Made by a program: the position numbers and the translations under genes | Shown: positions 19,249 to 30,237 of the stretch, in pieces | Layout: every line of letters begins with the position of its first letter | Position numbering within the stretch: the stretch's first letter is position 1 | The notes under the pieces: model-generated | Database searches by the model: none | Told to the model about the DNA's origin: nothing | What the model saw: the letters and a program-made list of their open reading frames with translations, nothing else | Source: Parasedimentitalea marina | Lineage (GTDB): Bacteria > Pseudomonadota > Alphaproteobacteria > Rhodobacterales > Rhodobacteraceae | NCBI RefSeq assembly: GCF_004006175.1 | Contig: NZ_CP033222.1 | Span: forward strand, 88,907 to 152,906 | Direction of reading: 5' to 3' | DNA length: 64,000 nt

Positions 19249-20259
19249 TTACTTGATCATGCCCATTTCACGATAGAAACGCTCGGCGCCGGGGTGCAAT
19301 GGAACACCGATGCCTTCGACGCCTTCCAGCGCGGTTTCAAGCGTGATTGCACGACCTTTTGGATGGCCATTATCCAGCAGCTTGCGCGCCGTATCAGACC
19401 ACATCGCCTTGGTGATTTCATAGATCAACTCTTCAGGCTGGTTGGCATTGGTCACCAACATTCCAGACACAGCAACTGTGTTAACGTCATAATCGATGCC
19501 CTGGTAAGTGCCTGCGGGGATTTTCGAAGGAATGTAGTAAGGCACCGTAGTATTGGCCATCTTGATCTCTTCGGCGGACCAATTATGCAATTCCATGCCC
19601 TTGGTGTTGTCCAGTTGGATCATCGCGGCCACTGGGGTACCAGCGGCATAGAAATAGGCATCCAGCTGACCATCAGCAATACGTTCCGCAGACTGGCTGT
19701 TGTTCAGCTCGGCTTCATCGATATTGTCGCGATTGATACCATGATCCCCGAGGATCAGTTCAACGGCGATCTGGGTGCCAGACCCTGCCTGTGCAATGCC
19801 GACGCGCTGACCTTTGAGGTCGCCAAGGCTGGCCAGATTCTGGCCCTCTGGCAGCACAAGATGCAGATCTTCAGGATAAAGATTGGCAATCACCCGCAGA
19901 TCTGGCTTGGCGTTGCCCTCGAATTTTTCGGTGCCGTGATAGGCAAAATGCAGGGTCGCTGCACCGGACAGGCCTGCCTCCATCTGGCCGGTTTGGATCG
20001 CATTCACGTTGTGGGCCGAGGCATTGGTCGATTGCGCCATCGCCACCAGACCCGGCACGCCACAGTTGCCGCCCGCGTCACAGGCCCGCGAACCTGGCGG
20101 GTTCGAAATGGCATTGGCAATGATGCCACCAATGGGGAAATAAGTCCCGCCAGCACCGCCGGTGCCAATGCGGAAAAAGGTCATGTCTTGTGCATGTGCA
20201 ACCCCGGTTACCATGCTGCATGCCAGCGCCGTTGCGGTAATTTTCTTGATAAAGCCCAT
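19249..20259 (-). CDS. TAXI-family TRAP solute-binding protein
   Basis: A periplasmic binding protein of about 336 residues with a signal peptide (MGFIKKITATALACSMVTGV, cleavage after AHA). The family core FFRIGTGGAGGTYFPIGG is just after the signal; the RVGIAQAGSGTQIAVELIL segment is also typical. I chose ATG at 20259, with AGGGAGAA at good spacing, over a TTG two codons upstream. It is the first gene of the TRAP-dehydrogenase-racemase operon and is divergent from a LysR gene. Confidence 0.93.
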   Translation of the reverse strand: MGFIKKITATALACSMVTGVAHAQDMTFFRIGTGGAGGTYFPIGGIIANAISNPPGSRACDAGGNCGVPGLVAMAQSTNASAHNVNAIQTGQMEAGLSGAATLHFAYHGTEKFEGNAKPDLRVIANLYPEDLHLVLPEGQNLASLGDLKGQRVGIAQAGSGTQIAVELILGDHGINRDNIDEAELNNSQSAERIADGQLDAYFYAAGTPVAAMIQLDNTKGMELHNWSAEEIKMANTTVPYYIPSKIPAGTYQGIDYDVNTVAVSGMLVTNANQPEELIYEITKAMWSDTARKLLDNGHPKGRAITLETALEGVEGIGVPLHPGAERFYREMGMIK

Positions 20260-20369
20260 TGTCAAATTCTCCCTGATATCGTGCTGCGCCCCGTTTTGGC
20301 CGGGAACGTTTGTTGCAATTTCGATTGGCCAAGGGTGGTTGGCAATTTAGATAAACACAAACTCAAAGT

Positions 20370-20400
20370 TTTATGGTATCCATAAATAGTCTTTATGGAT
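20370..20400. promoter_or_regulatory. Probable LysR operator: repeated TTTATGG boxes
   Basis: TTTATGG-TAT-CCATAAA is a perfect inverted repeat at 20370-20386, and a third half-site TTTATGGA begins at 20392. It lies in the divergent region between the TAXI operon and the LysR gene, where a LysR protein would bind to control both. It covers a possible ATG at 20373, which argues for a downstream start of the regulator. Confidence 0.55.
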
Positions 20401-20411
20401 GGAATCTTTTC

Positions 20412-21360
20412 TTGAACTTGCAGCAGCTTACAGTCTTTAGGGAAATCATGAGATCCGGCTCGATCAGTCAGGCCGCCCGCAATTTGCACCGGACCCAACC
20501 GGCCATCAGCGCCTCGCTGAAAACACTGGAAACGGATCTGGACATGCCGCTTTTCCTGCGCGAAGGACGGCGATTGGTGCCCGTGCCCGAGGCGCATTAT
20601 CTTCTTTCCGAAGCCAAAGAGGTGCTCGACCGGATAAGCACAGCGGAGCAGATCTAACGGCACTCCGTGATCGGCGAACCGGGCATCTGCGTATTGTTGC
20701 CATGCCTGGTCCGTCGGCATTTCTGCTTCCTGAGTTCATCAGTCGCTTTATCGCAGATCGTCCCGAGGTACATGTCACTGTCGCCACACGAAGTTCGCCT
20801 CAGGTGCGTAATCTGATCTCGGCTCAGAGCTTTGACGTGGGGTTTTGTGACCTTGAGGTTCTTGAAGAACCCGACCGTCTATTCCTCAATGAAAGTATGA
20901 CCTGCAATTGCTTGTGTGCCTTACCCATCGACCATCCCTTGGCCGCGCATAAAATTATCACCGCCAAGGATCTGGATGGTCACCCTATGGGGCTTTGCAA
21001 CCAACTCATTCAACGTTTTCCAACACGCAGGCGGCCTTTGCCGCCATGGATACTGAATTCAAAATCCGCGTGGACATGCAGTATTTCCTGCCGCTGTTTC
21101 CCTTTATCGAATCCGGACAGATATGCGCCGTCGTGGATGTGCTCAGCGCATATTCATACCTGCGCAGCAAAGGTGATGCGGCGCGCATCGTCTTTCGGCC
21201 ATTCAAGCCAGATGTCCCGTTTGGCTACTCGATCCTCACTCCACACCAGCGCCCCTTGTCCTGTTTGGCCGAGGAGTTTGTGGGCCAGTGGAGAGACTGG
21301 GTGAAGGTGCAATTGAAGGCGTGGGAACCGCCAAGCAGTGAAATGCAAGATGGTTTGTAA
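20412..21360 (+). CDS. LysR-type regulator (two frameshifts)
   Basis: A regulator of about 315 residues. The winged-helix N terminus reads LQQLTVFREIMRSGSISQAA and HRTQPAISASLKTLE. The effector domain continues in other frames as AMPGPSAFLLPEFISRF, then FNNTQ-like sequence AAFAAMDTEFKIRVD, to the stop. Breaks are near 20655 and at a T run near 21017. I favour the TTG at 20412, which gives the normal short N terminus and has GGAA upstream; ATG at 20373 lies inside the inverted repeat. It probably regulates the divergent TRAP operon. Confidence 0.82.
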
Positions 21361-21415
21361 TCAATGCGGGCCCCAAGCCTGTTACAGGGGAGTAGGGTGC
21401 GGTTTCATGCCACCC

Positions 21416-22732
21416 TCAGGCGGCGTGGAACGCTTGCAGCCGGGTCAGGCGATGCCTTGCGGCTGCAAAAATGGGTTTTGAAACCCCTTCAGGAAACCCA
21501 ACTGGCAGCGCATCCCGAACAGCATCAATCGCGCCCTGCCCGGCACCAATAATTTGGTCAAAGGCGCGTCCTGCCAGTGTCTCCCCCAAGCCAGCCCTCT
21601 TGGCGGTGCTGTGGAAGTGCCGGGGCACAATCTGGTCTATCCGATAGTAGCGGCTTTCACCCCGCACGGCCATCGCCAGCTGCATTTGCCGATGTGTGAT
21701 CTGCTTTTGGGCCAATGCGGGCTCTGCACTCAGGATATCGTACAGCGGCGTCAATTCGTATCCAGACGGCGACAGGAACACCGAGAAGTTCTTTGCATGC
21801 CCGTCCGTCGCGCCAATCATCCAGAAAAAGATCTGAGCCGCGAAAAACGTGACCCGGTCGCCATTGCTATTGGCCGCGCCTTGCAGCAACTCCAGACATT
21901 TACCAATGCCGGGACCGCCGTCCGTCTCGTATTTTGTATGGGACGGATAGCCAAGGGCCTGACAAAAATCCTCTTGTGGCAGCCGAAGACGCCGCTCACC
22001 CGATACCTGCCGATCAAACCTCTCGATCACCAGCGCATCCGTTTCCCCGAACCGTTCAATCCAGGCGTCATTCACATCAAACCCAAAGGCCCGCGCCAGT
22101 TTCAGGCACAGGAATTCATTCTCCAGACTGGTCGCCATATCAATGCCCCCCGCCGCCAAAAGGCCCATGCGTGTCTTCAGAATGTGGGTGGTGGCTGTCA
22201 GACCTGCGGGGAGCTTCCACACTCCCTCGTCAAACAACAGCGCCGTCTTCTCCTGGGCGCCCGCCACCGAGATCCGAAAGGCTTTCTCCCGGTCCAGCCC
22301 AAGTGGTTTGCGGCTCAGGTTCTTCAGGATATCCTCTACGCCTGTGGCCTCCAGCGTCACACTTTCACCAGAGAACGGATCACCTGGCGCCTCTCCCTCG
22401 GGAATAAACTGCATTGCCCCCACACAATCCCGGCCGATGGCCGACAACAGCGAATGCGGATCACGTCCTTCTGCACCCATCCTTTGCGCCACATCCCTGC
22501 GCAACTGGTCATTGTCGGGAAGCAGATTGTCAAAGACCGACAGAACCTGCCCGCCCCTTATCTCCCCCATCTGCAAAGGCAGGGAAAGTGACACTGGGAA
22601 AGTATGGTCCCAGTCCAGCCATTCAGCGCTGTAGGTAAAACTGACTGCGCCATCGGGCTTTTTTGTAAGCTTCCCCGCCAGCCTGCCATTAAGATAGACG
22701 CATAAAACTCTTCGAATGGGTTTCCTGCCCAT
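21416..22732 (-). CDS. hipA: HipA-type serine/threonine kinase toxin
   Basis: A 438-residue HipA-family protein. The N-terminal subdomain has VCVYLNGRLAGKL; the kinase core shows the P-loop-like region ISVAGAQEKTALLFDEG, the LALVIERFDR stretch, and GATDGHAKNFSVFLSP, which holds the catalytic Asp. HipA proteins phosphorylate aminoacyl-tRNA synthetases and slow growth. It ends where no neighbour overlaps and begins one base from hipB's stop, so the pair is an operon. It is uninterrupted, unlike most neighbours. Confidence 0.92.
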   Translation of the reverse strand: MGRKPIRRVLCVYLNGRLAGKLTKKPDGAVSFTYSAEWLDWDHTFPVSLSLPLQMGEIRGGQVLSVFDNLLPDNDQLRRDVAQRMGAEGRDPHSLLSAIGRDCVGAMQFIPEGEAPGDPFSGESVTLEATGVEDILKNLSRKPLGLDREKAFRISVAGAQEKTALLFDEGVWKLPAGLTATTHILKTRMGLLAAGGIDMATSLENEFLCLKLARAFGFDVNDAWIERFGETDALVIERFDRQVSGERRLRLPQEDFCQALGYPSHTKYETDGGPGIGKCLELLQGAANSNGDRVTFFAAQIFFWMIGATDGHAKNFSVFLSPSGYELTPLYDILSAEPALAQKQITHRQMQLAMAVRGESRYYRIDQIVPRHFHSTAKRAGLGETLAGRAFDQIIGAGQGAIDAVRDALPVGFPEGVSKPIFAAARHRLTRLQAFHAA

Positions 22733-23007
22733 CAGAAAATATCCGCTATCTTACTGCCCTTGCCCGACCCGTCACCTCTGGAGAGAACCTGCACATCCAA
22801 ATCAAGCGCAGACAAGAGGGAGAACAGCGTGCTGATTTTCATGTCGGAATTTCCGGTTTCGATCATCGAAATCCTGTGTGGCTTCATGCCAGCAAGGCGC
22901 CCCAGCTGAGACTGCGTAAGGCCCCTGTCTTTTCTCGCGCGGCGCAGAACGACACCAAGCTCTGATCGGGCACGCACCCGCTCCGGTCGAAATTCGTTTT
23001 TTGACAC
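22732..23007 (-). CDS. hipB: HipB-type XRE antitoxin
   Basis: A DNA-binding antitoxin of about 91 residues. The helix-turn-helix is RARKDRGLTQSQLGRLAGMK with HRISMIETGNSDMK after it. It neutralises HipA and represses the operon. I take GTG at 23007 with GGAAGG upstream; a TTG at 23025 is the alternative. Upstream lies a duplicated palindromic operator. It overlaps hipA's start. Confidence 0.88.
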   Translation of the reverse strand: MSKNEFRPERVRARSELGVVLRRARKDRGLTQSQLGRLAGMKPHRISMIETGNSDMKISTLFSLLSALDLDVQVLSRGDGSGKGSKIADIF

Positions 23008-23027
23008 TTGCCCACACCCTTCCAAAA

Positions 23028-23125
23028 TTATCTCTGGCGGTATTTTTATGTTTTATACCCTGCAGGGTATAAAGTGGCAAGTTATCTCTGGCGGTATATT
23101 CAAGATTTATACTCTGCACGATAAA
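23028..23125. promoter_or_regulatory. Duplicated 54-base operator unit of hipBA
   Basis: Two tandem units of 54 bases: each begins TTATCTCTGGCGGTAT (23028 and 23082) and carries a palindrome in the same place. The first palindrome, TTTATACCC-TGCA-GGGTATAAA at 23052-23073, is perfect over 22 bases; the second at 23106-23125 is degenerate. HipB proteins bind such palindromes in tandem, so this is very likely the autoregulatory site. Confidence 0.75.
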
Positions 23126-23247
23126 TTTACATGTATGAAACCTGTTGTCCTAGACCTCTATAATGGTCTCGGCCGGTGTCTCAAAAATCGCATATACTGC
23201 GGCAGGCCCCAACGCGCCTGCCACCGAAATCGACCATCGTTCACGTC

Positions 23248-25592
23248 TCAGTAATTGCCTTTCACCCGTTCCTTGGTGGGGTCAAAATGTGGAAAGCGCA
23301 CAACCGTGGCCTTCAGACGTTTTTGATCTCCGTCCAATTGCCCGATTTCAAATTTGGTACCGATTTCAGCATGACAAACGTCCACACGGGCCAAGGCGAT
23401 AACCTTCCCCAAAATGGGCGATTTCATTGCCGAGGTAACGATGCCAATTTGCGGCTTGCCCACATGCACACAATCTCCCGGCACTGGCACAATGCCACCG
23501 TCCAGCTCCAGCCCGACAAGGATCTTCTGCGGATGCGCCTTGCGTTGCTCGAGTGCGGCGCGACCAATAAAATCATCCGTTTTGGATTTAAGCGGCACGG
23601 TAAACCCAATCCCGGCCTCCATCGGGTCGGTCTGGTCGTCAAATTCCGATCCGGCAAAATCAATCCCGCTTCGATCCGCAGCATATCCAATGCGGCCAAC
23701 CCCAGTGGCACCATTCCTAACGGCTCGCCCACGGCCCAAATCGCATCAAAGACCTGTTCTGCATCTTTGGGATGGCAAAAGACTTCATAGCCCAGTTCAC
23801 CCGAATACCCGGTGCGGCTCACAACCACCGAGGGGCCGTGAAAATCACCAATCCGGGCGATGCTCAACCGAAACCACGGCAGCTCTTCGACCGTTGCCTG
23901 TTGCGGTGGCGTCCAGATCACCTGTTTCAGGATGTCGCGCGACAAGGGTCCCTGAATGGCGATGTTGCAATGGTGGTCCGTTGAATTTCGCACCCAGGCG
24001 TTCAAGCCCCGTTCCTGCGCCTGCTTGCGAAGCCACAGCCCGGACTGATCATTGCCGCCGATCCAGCGAAAGTTTGTTTCGCCCAACCGATAGACGGTGC
24101 CGTCATCTATCATGCCGCCATGCTCGTAACACATCGCGGTGTAGACAATGGCCCCAACCGCCAGTTTTTGATATTGCGGGTCACACAAAGCTGCATCAGC
24201 TCTTCGGCATCCGGACCGGTGACTTCGTATTTGCGCAGCGGTGACAGGTCCATCACAACCGCTTTTCACGGGCCGCCCAATATTCAGCGATGGCGCCGTG
24301 ATTGGTCATTTGGTTGGGCAGCCAGTATCCCGCATATTCTACAAAATCACGGGTATGCTTTGCAAAGCAGTCATGAAATCCCGTCCTCTTAGTGCTTTCC
24401 ACATCGGCCTCCGGTGTCTTGCGCCAGCCTATCGAGCGCTTGAAGTCTTCGTTTTCCCGGTAGACCCGCACCTGTATATCCGTGGGGTTCCAACCATTGG
24501 CAGGGTCCACATCGCAGGGACAAGCGGTCGAGACGCACAGCAGATCAGTCAGCGCGCGCAGCATCACATAGTCGCCCGGTCGGGAGTATGGATCGTCCAT
24601 GCTGATGGCATTGGTGTCATCCAGCATGGTGTTGAAAAAGAAATTGATCGCCAGCCACCGCGTGGGCGCACCCCATACGCAGACAGTTCCCGGTTGATAT
24701 TATCCGAACAATTGATGTGACCGGGATAGCCCAGATCCTCGTAATAGCGTGCGCTGCAGGCCAGCCCAAAGGTGTCATGGCGGCCCACAGTATCCTGGAT
24801 GATCTCGACCAGCGGTTCCTGATCTGATGAGAAATATTTCGAGAATATACCTGGCGCAGGATACAGCGACCCCATCAGCGACCGGGTGGTGGTCGGGTCG
24901 ATTTCGCGCTCGATACCCTTGTCCAGGGCGCGCAGCGACAGCGCTTGAAAATCAGAACATTCACGCCCCTGCACATCCAGAATTTGGATAAACTGCCCGG
25001 CCTTCACCTCATAGGGTTTGGCCTGTCCGGGCTGAATATTGTAATCGCCCAGCGTTGCCGCCAATGGATCTGGCGGCGTCAGGATATCTTTTGCCGCCAA
25101 TGGATTAAACCGGCGCAGATACAGAACCACTTCGGTTGGAGCCCATTGCTCCTGTGGTTCCATCGCCGCGCCAGCCGCGCAGACAATCAACAGCCCATCG
25201 CATGAGGCCACGAAACTGGCAGTCTCGCCCGCGCGGGACCCGTCCGCAAACACCACCGTGCCATCAGCCCTGCCAATGTCAAATCCCGCAGTGTTCAGCG
25301 CCTGAACCACCTTGGCCCCCGAGACGTCACGCAGCAAGGCAGCCTTTAGCCCCTGCGGGTCCCGCCCGCCCCTGGCTCCGATCATGCCAGCGTCACTGCT
25401 GCCATCAGGTGCAAAAAACACCATTTCGACCGGCTGCAGCCCTTCGCGATCCTGAAGCGTGATTTCATCACCCTGAAACACCGGCACCGCCCGACTGCCC
25501 CCTCCGGGCACTGGGTGGCGTTCAACACCGCGCGGCAACACCGACAGCCCGGGAGTGATCACCCCCGCGCGTTCAAATGGTGTTGGAAACAT
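23248..25592 (-). CDS. tdm: Trimethylamine N-oxide demethylase Tdm, DUF1989-GcvT fusion (four frameshifts)
   Basis: About 780 residues when joined. The N-terminal half is a DUF1989 domain with cysteine motifs RECSDFQAL, FGLACSARY and HINCSDNINREL, which supply metal ligands in this family. The C-terminal half is a GcvT-like folate domain (CYEHGGMIDDGTVYRLGE, VVVSRTGYSGELGYEVF, GLAALDMLRIEAG). This architecture is that of Tdm, which splits TMAO to dimethylamine and formaldehyde and passes the C1 unit to tetrahydrofolate. Breaks lie near 24674, 24257, 24166 and 23667, each fixed by one G or A. ATG at 25592 is chosen; a TTG at 25607 would overlap the cupin gene. It is last in the tmo operon. Confidence 0.88.
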
Positions 25593-25596
25593 TGGA

Positions 25597-25986
25597 TTAA
25601 TGGTCAATTGCCTGGTCCCACTCTTCGGGTTGCAGATTGCGGATTTTACCGTGGTGCGTGACGATCAGCTTGCACCCGGATGGCGAGGTCGACTGGTGTT
25701 GAGACCCGGCTTTGAGACTGACAAAATCCCCGGTGCCATAAATCGTCCCGTCGAAATCAACCATTTCACCGTCCAGGACATAGAATTCTTCCATGCCCAA
25801 ATGACGGTGCGGTGCGCTGAAACTTCCCGGTGCCATGATCATCAGGTAACTGCCCCGTCCGGATACCTCGTCAAACGAAATATTGAACCACCAGACATCA
25901 TCACAGACCGCGCCCTTGATTTGCATCGGCTCAAACTGTGCCGTGCTGACATTGGCAATTGTCCTGAGGTCAGAAATCCCAGCCAT
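25597..25986 (-). CDS. Cupin-domain protein in the TMAO operon
   Basis: A small protein of about 129 residues with one cupin barrel. The metal-binding first motif is PHRHLGMEEFYVLDGEM, and the second motif region is TGDFVSLKAGSQHQSTSPSG. ATG at 25986 is four bases after the reconstructed permease stop, so it is translationally coupled; longer in-frame starts overlap the permease. Function is unknown. Between the TMAO transporter and Tdm it might bind a metal or help handle formaldehyde, but that is speculation. Confidence 0.8.
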   Translation of the reverse strand: MAGISDLRTIANVSTAQFEPMQIKGAVCDDVWWFNISFDEVSGRGSYLMIMAPGSFSAPHRHLGMEEFYVLDGEMVDFDGTIYGTGDFVSLKAGSQHQSTSPSGCKLIVTHHGKIRNLQPEEWDQAIDH

Positions 25987-25990
25987 CAAC

Positions 25991-27961
25991 TCACCCAACA
26001 CCCAGCGATTTACGGCGCTCATTGGACCAGCGCATGATGATATGGTCAAAAGTCAGCGCCATCAGGGCCACACACATGCCCAAAACAAAGTTCTTGCCAA
26101 GGTCATTGCTTAAGCAAGCGTCTTTTGCAGCTCCTGGCCCAGATCCTGAGTGCCGATAAAGGCGGCGATGATGACCATGAAAAGGCAAACATGATGGCCT
26201 GATTGAACCCCACAGCCATAGTCGGCAAAGCCAGCGGCAGCTGCACTTTCATCAGTTTCTGATGCCGGGTCGCGCCCGACATATCAGCCGCCTCGATCAA
26301 TTCCAGAGGAACCCCACGCAGGCCTTCGATGGTGTATCGGGTTAGCGGCACGGTGGCAAAGATCAGGATCGCAAAGACAACCGCCACATCGTTGACACTG
26401 AACAGCATGATGGCCGGGATCAGATAGATAAAGCTGGGAAAGGTCTGCATGGTGTCACAGGCCAGTAAAATCGGTTCCGCCCATTTTTCATTACGCGCCG
26501 CCGCAATCCCCAGCGGAATGCCGATCAGCACTGCCAGGATCACCGCCGAAATGACGGCGTATAGGGTGATGATCGATCGATCCCACCATCCGGTCAGCGC
26601 AATGATGCCAAAGAAACCAAAGGCCAAGAGAGCAGACTTGCGTCCTCCAACGGCATAGCCAAGGGCTGCGACAGCCAGAAGAATGCTAAAGGTCGGCAAC
26701 CATAGCAAGGCGTTGCGAAAGGGGATCAAGACCCAGGTGATCAGAAACCAGCGCAGCCAGCCGGTCACCGCCGTCACCCCGTCATTGGCCAGAACCGCAC
26801 GGATCACACCATCGATTTCTTTGCCGACAGACAGGTCCTGCTTGCGGGTGATGTGATCCGCCACCTGCACAAATTGCGCAATAACAAGAAATCCGACAAA
26901 GGCGGCAACGCCAAGCAACAGGGTCCTGTGCCGCGTGGCCCAGGTCGCGCCGCGTTCAAAATGCTCCGGCTGCTTGACCACCCAGGCCTTTGACATCCGG
27001 TCCAGGGTCACCGCGATCAGAACAATGGTCACGCCAATTTCAAAACTACGTCCCAGTTTCAACGAGTTCATCAGAGACAGCAGCTTGGCCCCAAGTCCCG
27101 GCATACCGATAAAGGCAGTCAGAACAACCATGGCAAGACACAGCATGATAACCTGGTTCACACCCACCAGGATCTCGGTTCTGGCGGCAGGCAGGTAAAC
27201 ATGGCGCAGCATCTGCCAGCGGGTTGACCCGCTCATATGGTAACCTCAACAACATCGGGCGACACTTTTTTCAACCCCAGCGAGGTCATCAGAACCATTG
27301 GTGGAATCGCGTAGATGATCGTCGCCACACAGCCGGCGGTTGGCCCGACTTTGAAAAAGATCACTGCAGGTAGCAGGTAGGTGAAAAATGGCAGCGTTTG
27401 CAGCACCGAAAGCAGCGGCATCAATGCCCGTTCAAACCGTTTGGATTTCCAGGCCAGAATGCCCAGCAACAGTCCTAGGAAAAACGCCACGGGGGCTGCA
27501 ACCGCAATCACTGACATCGTTTGCATCGCCAGTTTCCACTGGCCAATCAGCGCCACCCAGATAAAGGTTCCGCCACTCAACAGCGCCAAACGTTTGCCAC
27601 CCAGCCAGTAACCGGTCACGGCAATAACCGCCGTCACGGCAGTCCAGGGAATGGGGCCGATATTGGGCCAGCGCCGTTTGCCATACAGCAGATTGGCGGT
27701 GACATCGAGCAACCACTCCAATCCCAATGAAATGCCTCGGGTCACATGGATCAGACCAAGATCATCTTTGATGAAGTCAAAAATGGCCTGAAACCAGATG
27801 TCATAGGGCAGCACCGCCCAATCCGGCACCCGGATCAGAAAATCGGGCAGAATGGGTCGCAGAACGGCAATCGCTACGGCGCAGCCCAGCAGGATTTTGG
27901 CAACCTGCGGATTGGACCACTTGCGGCCACTGGTTGAAAAATTGGTGTCGGCAATCGCCAT
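25991..27961 (-). CDS. tmoW: TMAO ABC transporter fused permease TmoW (frameshifts)
   Basis: Two ProW-like permease domains in one chain of about 657 residues. Domain one ends with LQTLPFFTYLLPAVIFFKVG and the EAA loop around VVEVADMSGSTRWQMLRHVYLP; domain two has CDTMQTFPSFIYLIPAIMLF and EAADMSGATRHQKLMKVQLP, followed by a final segment DLGKNFVLGMCVALMALTFD. Breaks are near 27240, 26178 and 26111; the last coincides with GCTTAAGC where Ala-Gly is expected. The double-permease layout is that of the TMAO importer TmoXWV. Start overlaps the ATPase stop by one base. Confidence 0.85.
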
Positions 27962-28989
27962 TATGCGTCTCCCAGCAACACATTAAGTGCATGTTGCCGG
28001 TTCAACGCGCCAATCAGCGCCCCATCTTTGTCAGCCACGGGCAAGACGTCCCGCGTTTCATTGATCAACTGGCGCGCAAGTTGCTGAATGGTTGCACTGT
28101 CCAGAATTGGCGTCCCCTCGACGGTGGACCCGTTCAAGGGTGTCGTCAAAGCGCTGGCGCGCACAACGCGGGATTTTTCAATGTCTTCGGTGAATTTTTT
28201 GACATAGGGCGTGGCCGGGTTCAGCACGATCTGCGCTGGGGTGTCGCATTGTTCAACGGCACCATTTTTCATGATGGCAATACGGTCGGCCAATCGAAGC
28301 GCCTCGTCAAAATCGTGGGTGATAAAGACAATAGTTTTGCCCAGCATTTCCTGAAGACGCAGAAACTCATCCTGCATTTCACGCCGGATCAACGGGTCCA
28401 GGGCAGAAAACGGCTCGTCGAGAAACCAAATGTCGGGCTCAATCGCAAGCGAACGGGCAATACCAACCCTCTGCTGCTGGCCCCCGGACAATTCGCGTGG
28501 AAAATACTCTTCGCGGCCTTCCAGCCCAACCAATTTGATCACTTCCATGGCGCGTTCACGGCGATCGTGGCGTCCCTGCCCCCGCATTTCCAACGGAAAT
28601 GCAACGTTCTCCAGCACTGTCCGGTGTGGCAACAGTCCAAAGCTCTGGAACACCATGCCCATCTTACTGCGACGCAGCTCAATCAACTCGTTTTCATTCA
28701 GAGCCATTATGTCCTGGCCTTCGACAGCAATGTTGCCGCCGGTAATGTCATGCAACCGCGAAAAACACCGCACCAAGGTGGATTTCCCAGAGCCTGACAA
28801 CCCCATGATCACCAGCATCTCACCGCGCGCAATATCCAGCGAAACATTGCTTACGCCGGCAATATACCCATCTGAATGGATTTCATCATAGGTCCGGCCC
28901 TCGGGCATCTGCGCCAGATAGTCCTCGGGTTTGTTCCCAAAGATCTTCCAAACATTTTGGCATGATATTACTGGCGTTTCAGCGGACAT
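27961..28989 (-). CDS. tmoV: TMAO ABC transporter ATPase TmoV
   Basis: A 342-residue ProV-like ATPase. Walker A is MGLSGSGKSTL, the signature is LSGGQQQRVGIARSLA, Walker B is IWFLDEPFSALD, and THDFDEAL carries the switch His. The C-terminal stretch ending LPVADKDGALIGALNRQHAL resembles the regulatory CBS-like tail of glycine-betaine ATPases. It drives the fused permease encoded after it (one-base overlap). The assignment to TMAO rests on the neighbouring fused permease and tdm; glycine betaine or choline remain alternatives. Confidence 0.88.
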   Translation of the reverse strand: MSAETPVISCQNVWKIFGNKPEDYLAQMPEGRTYDEIHSDGYIAGVSNVSLDIARGEMLVIMGLSGSGKSTLVRCFSRLHDITGGNIAVEGQDIMALNENELIELRRSKMGMVFQSFGLLPHRTVLENVAFPLEMRGQGRHDRRERAMEVIKLVGLEGREEYFPRELSGGQQQRVGIARSLAIEPDIWFLDEPFSALDPLIRREMQDEFLRLQEMLGKTIVFITHDFDEALRLADRIAIMKNGAVEQCDTPAQIVLNPATPYVKKFTEDIEKSRVVRASALTTPLNGSTVEGTPILDSATIQQLARQLINETRDVLPVADKDGALIGALNRQHALNVLLGDA

Positions 28990-29058
28990 TAATGTGCTCC
29001 TGAGGTGGCAGCTCTGCCGAGAGGAACCCCGGCAGAGTAGGTGTCATTTCAGTTGGGT

Positions 29059-30237
<1,179 letters not shown>

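Noticed and set aside
19132..20385. 417-codon open frame on the plus strand
   Set aside because: Antisense to the TAXI binding protein, which has a clear signal peptide and family motifs.
21554..22591. 345-codon open frame on the plus strand
   Set aside because: Antisense to hipA, whose kinase motifs are complete.
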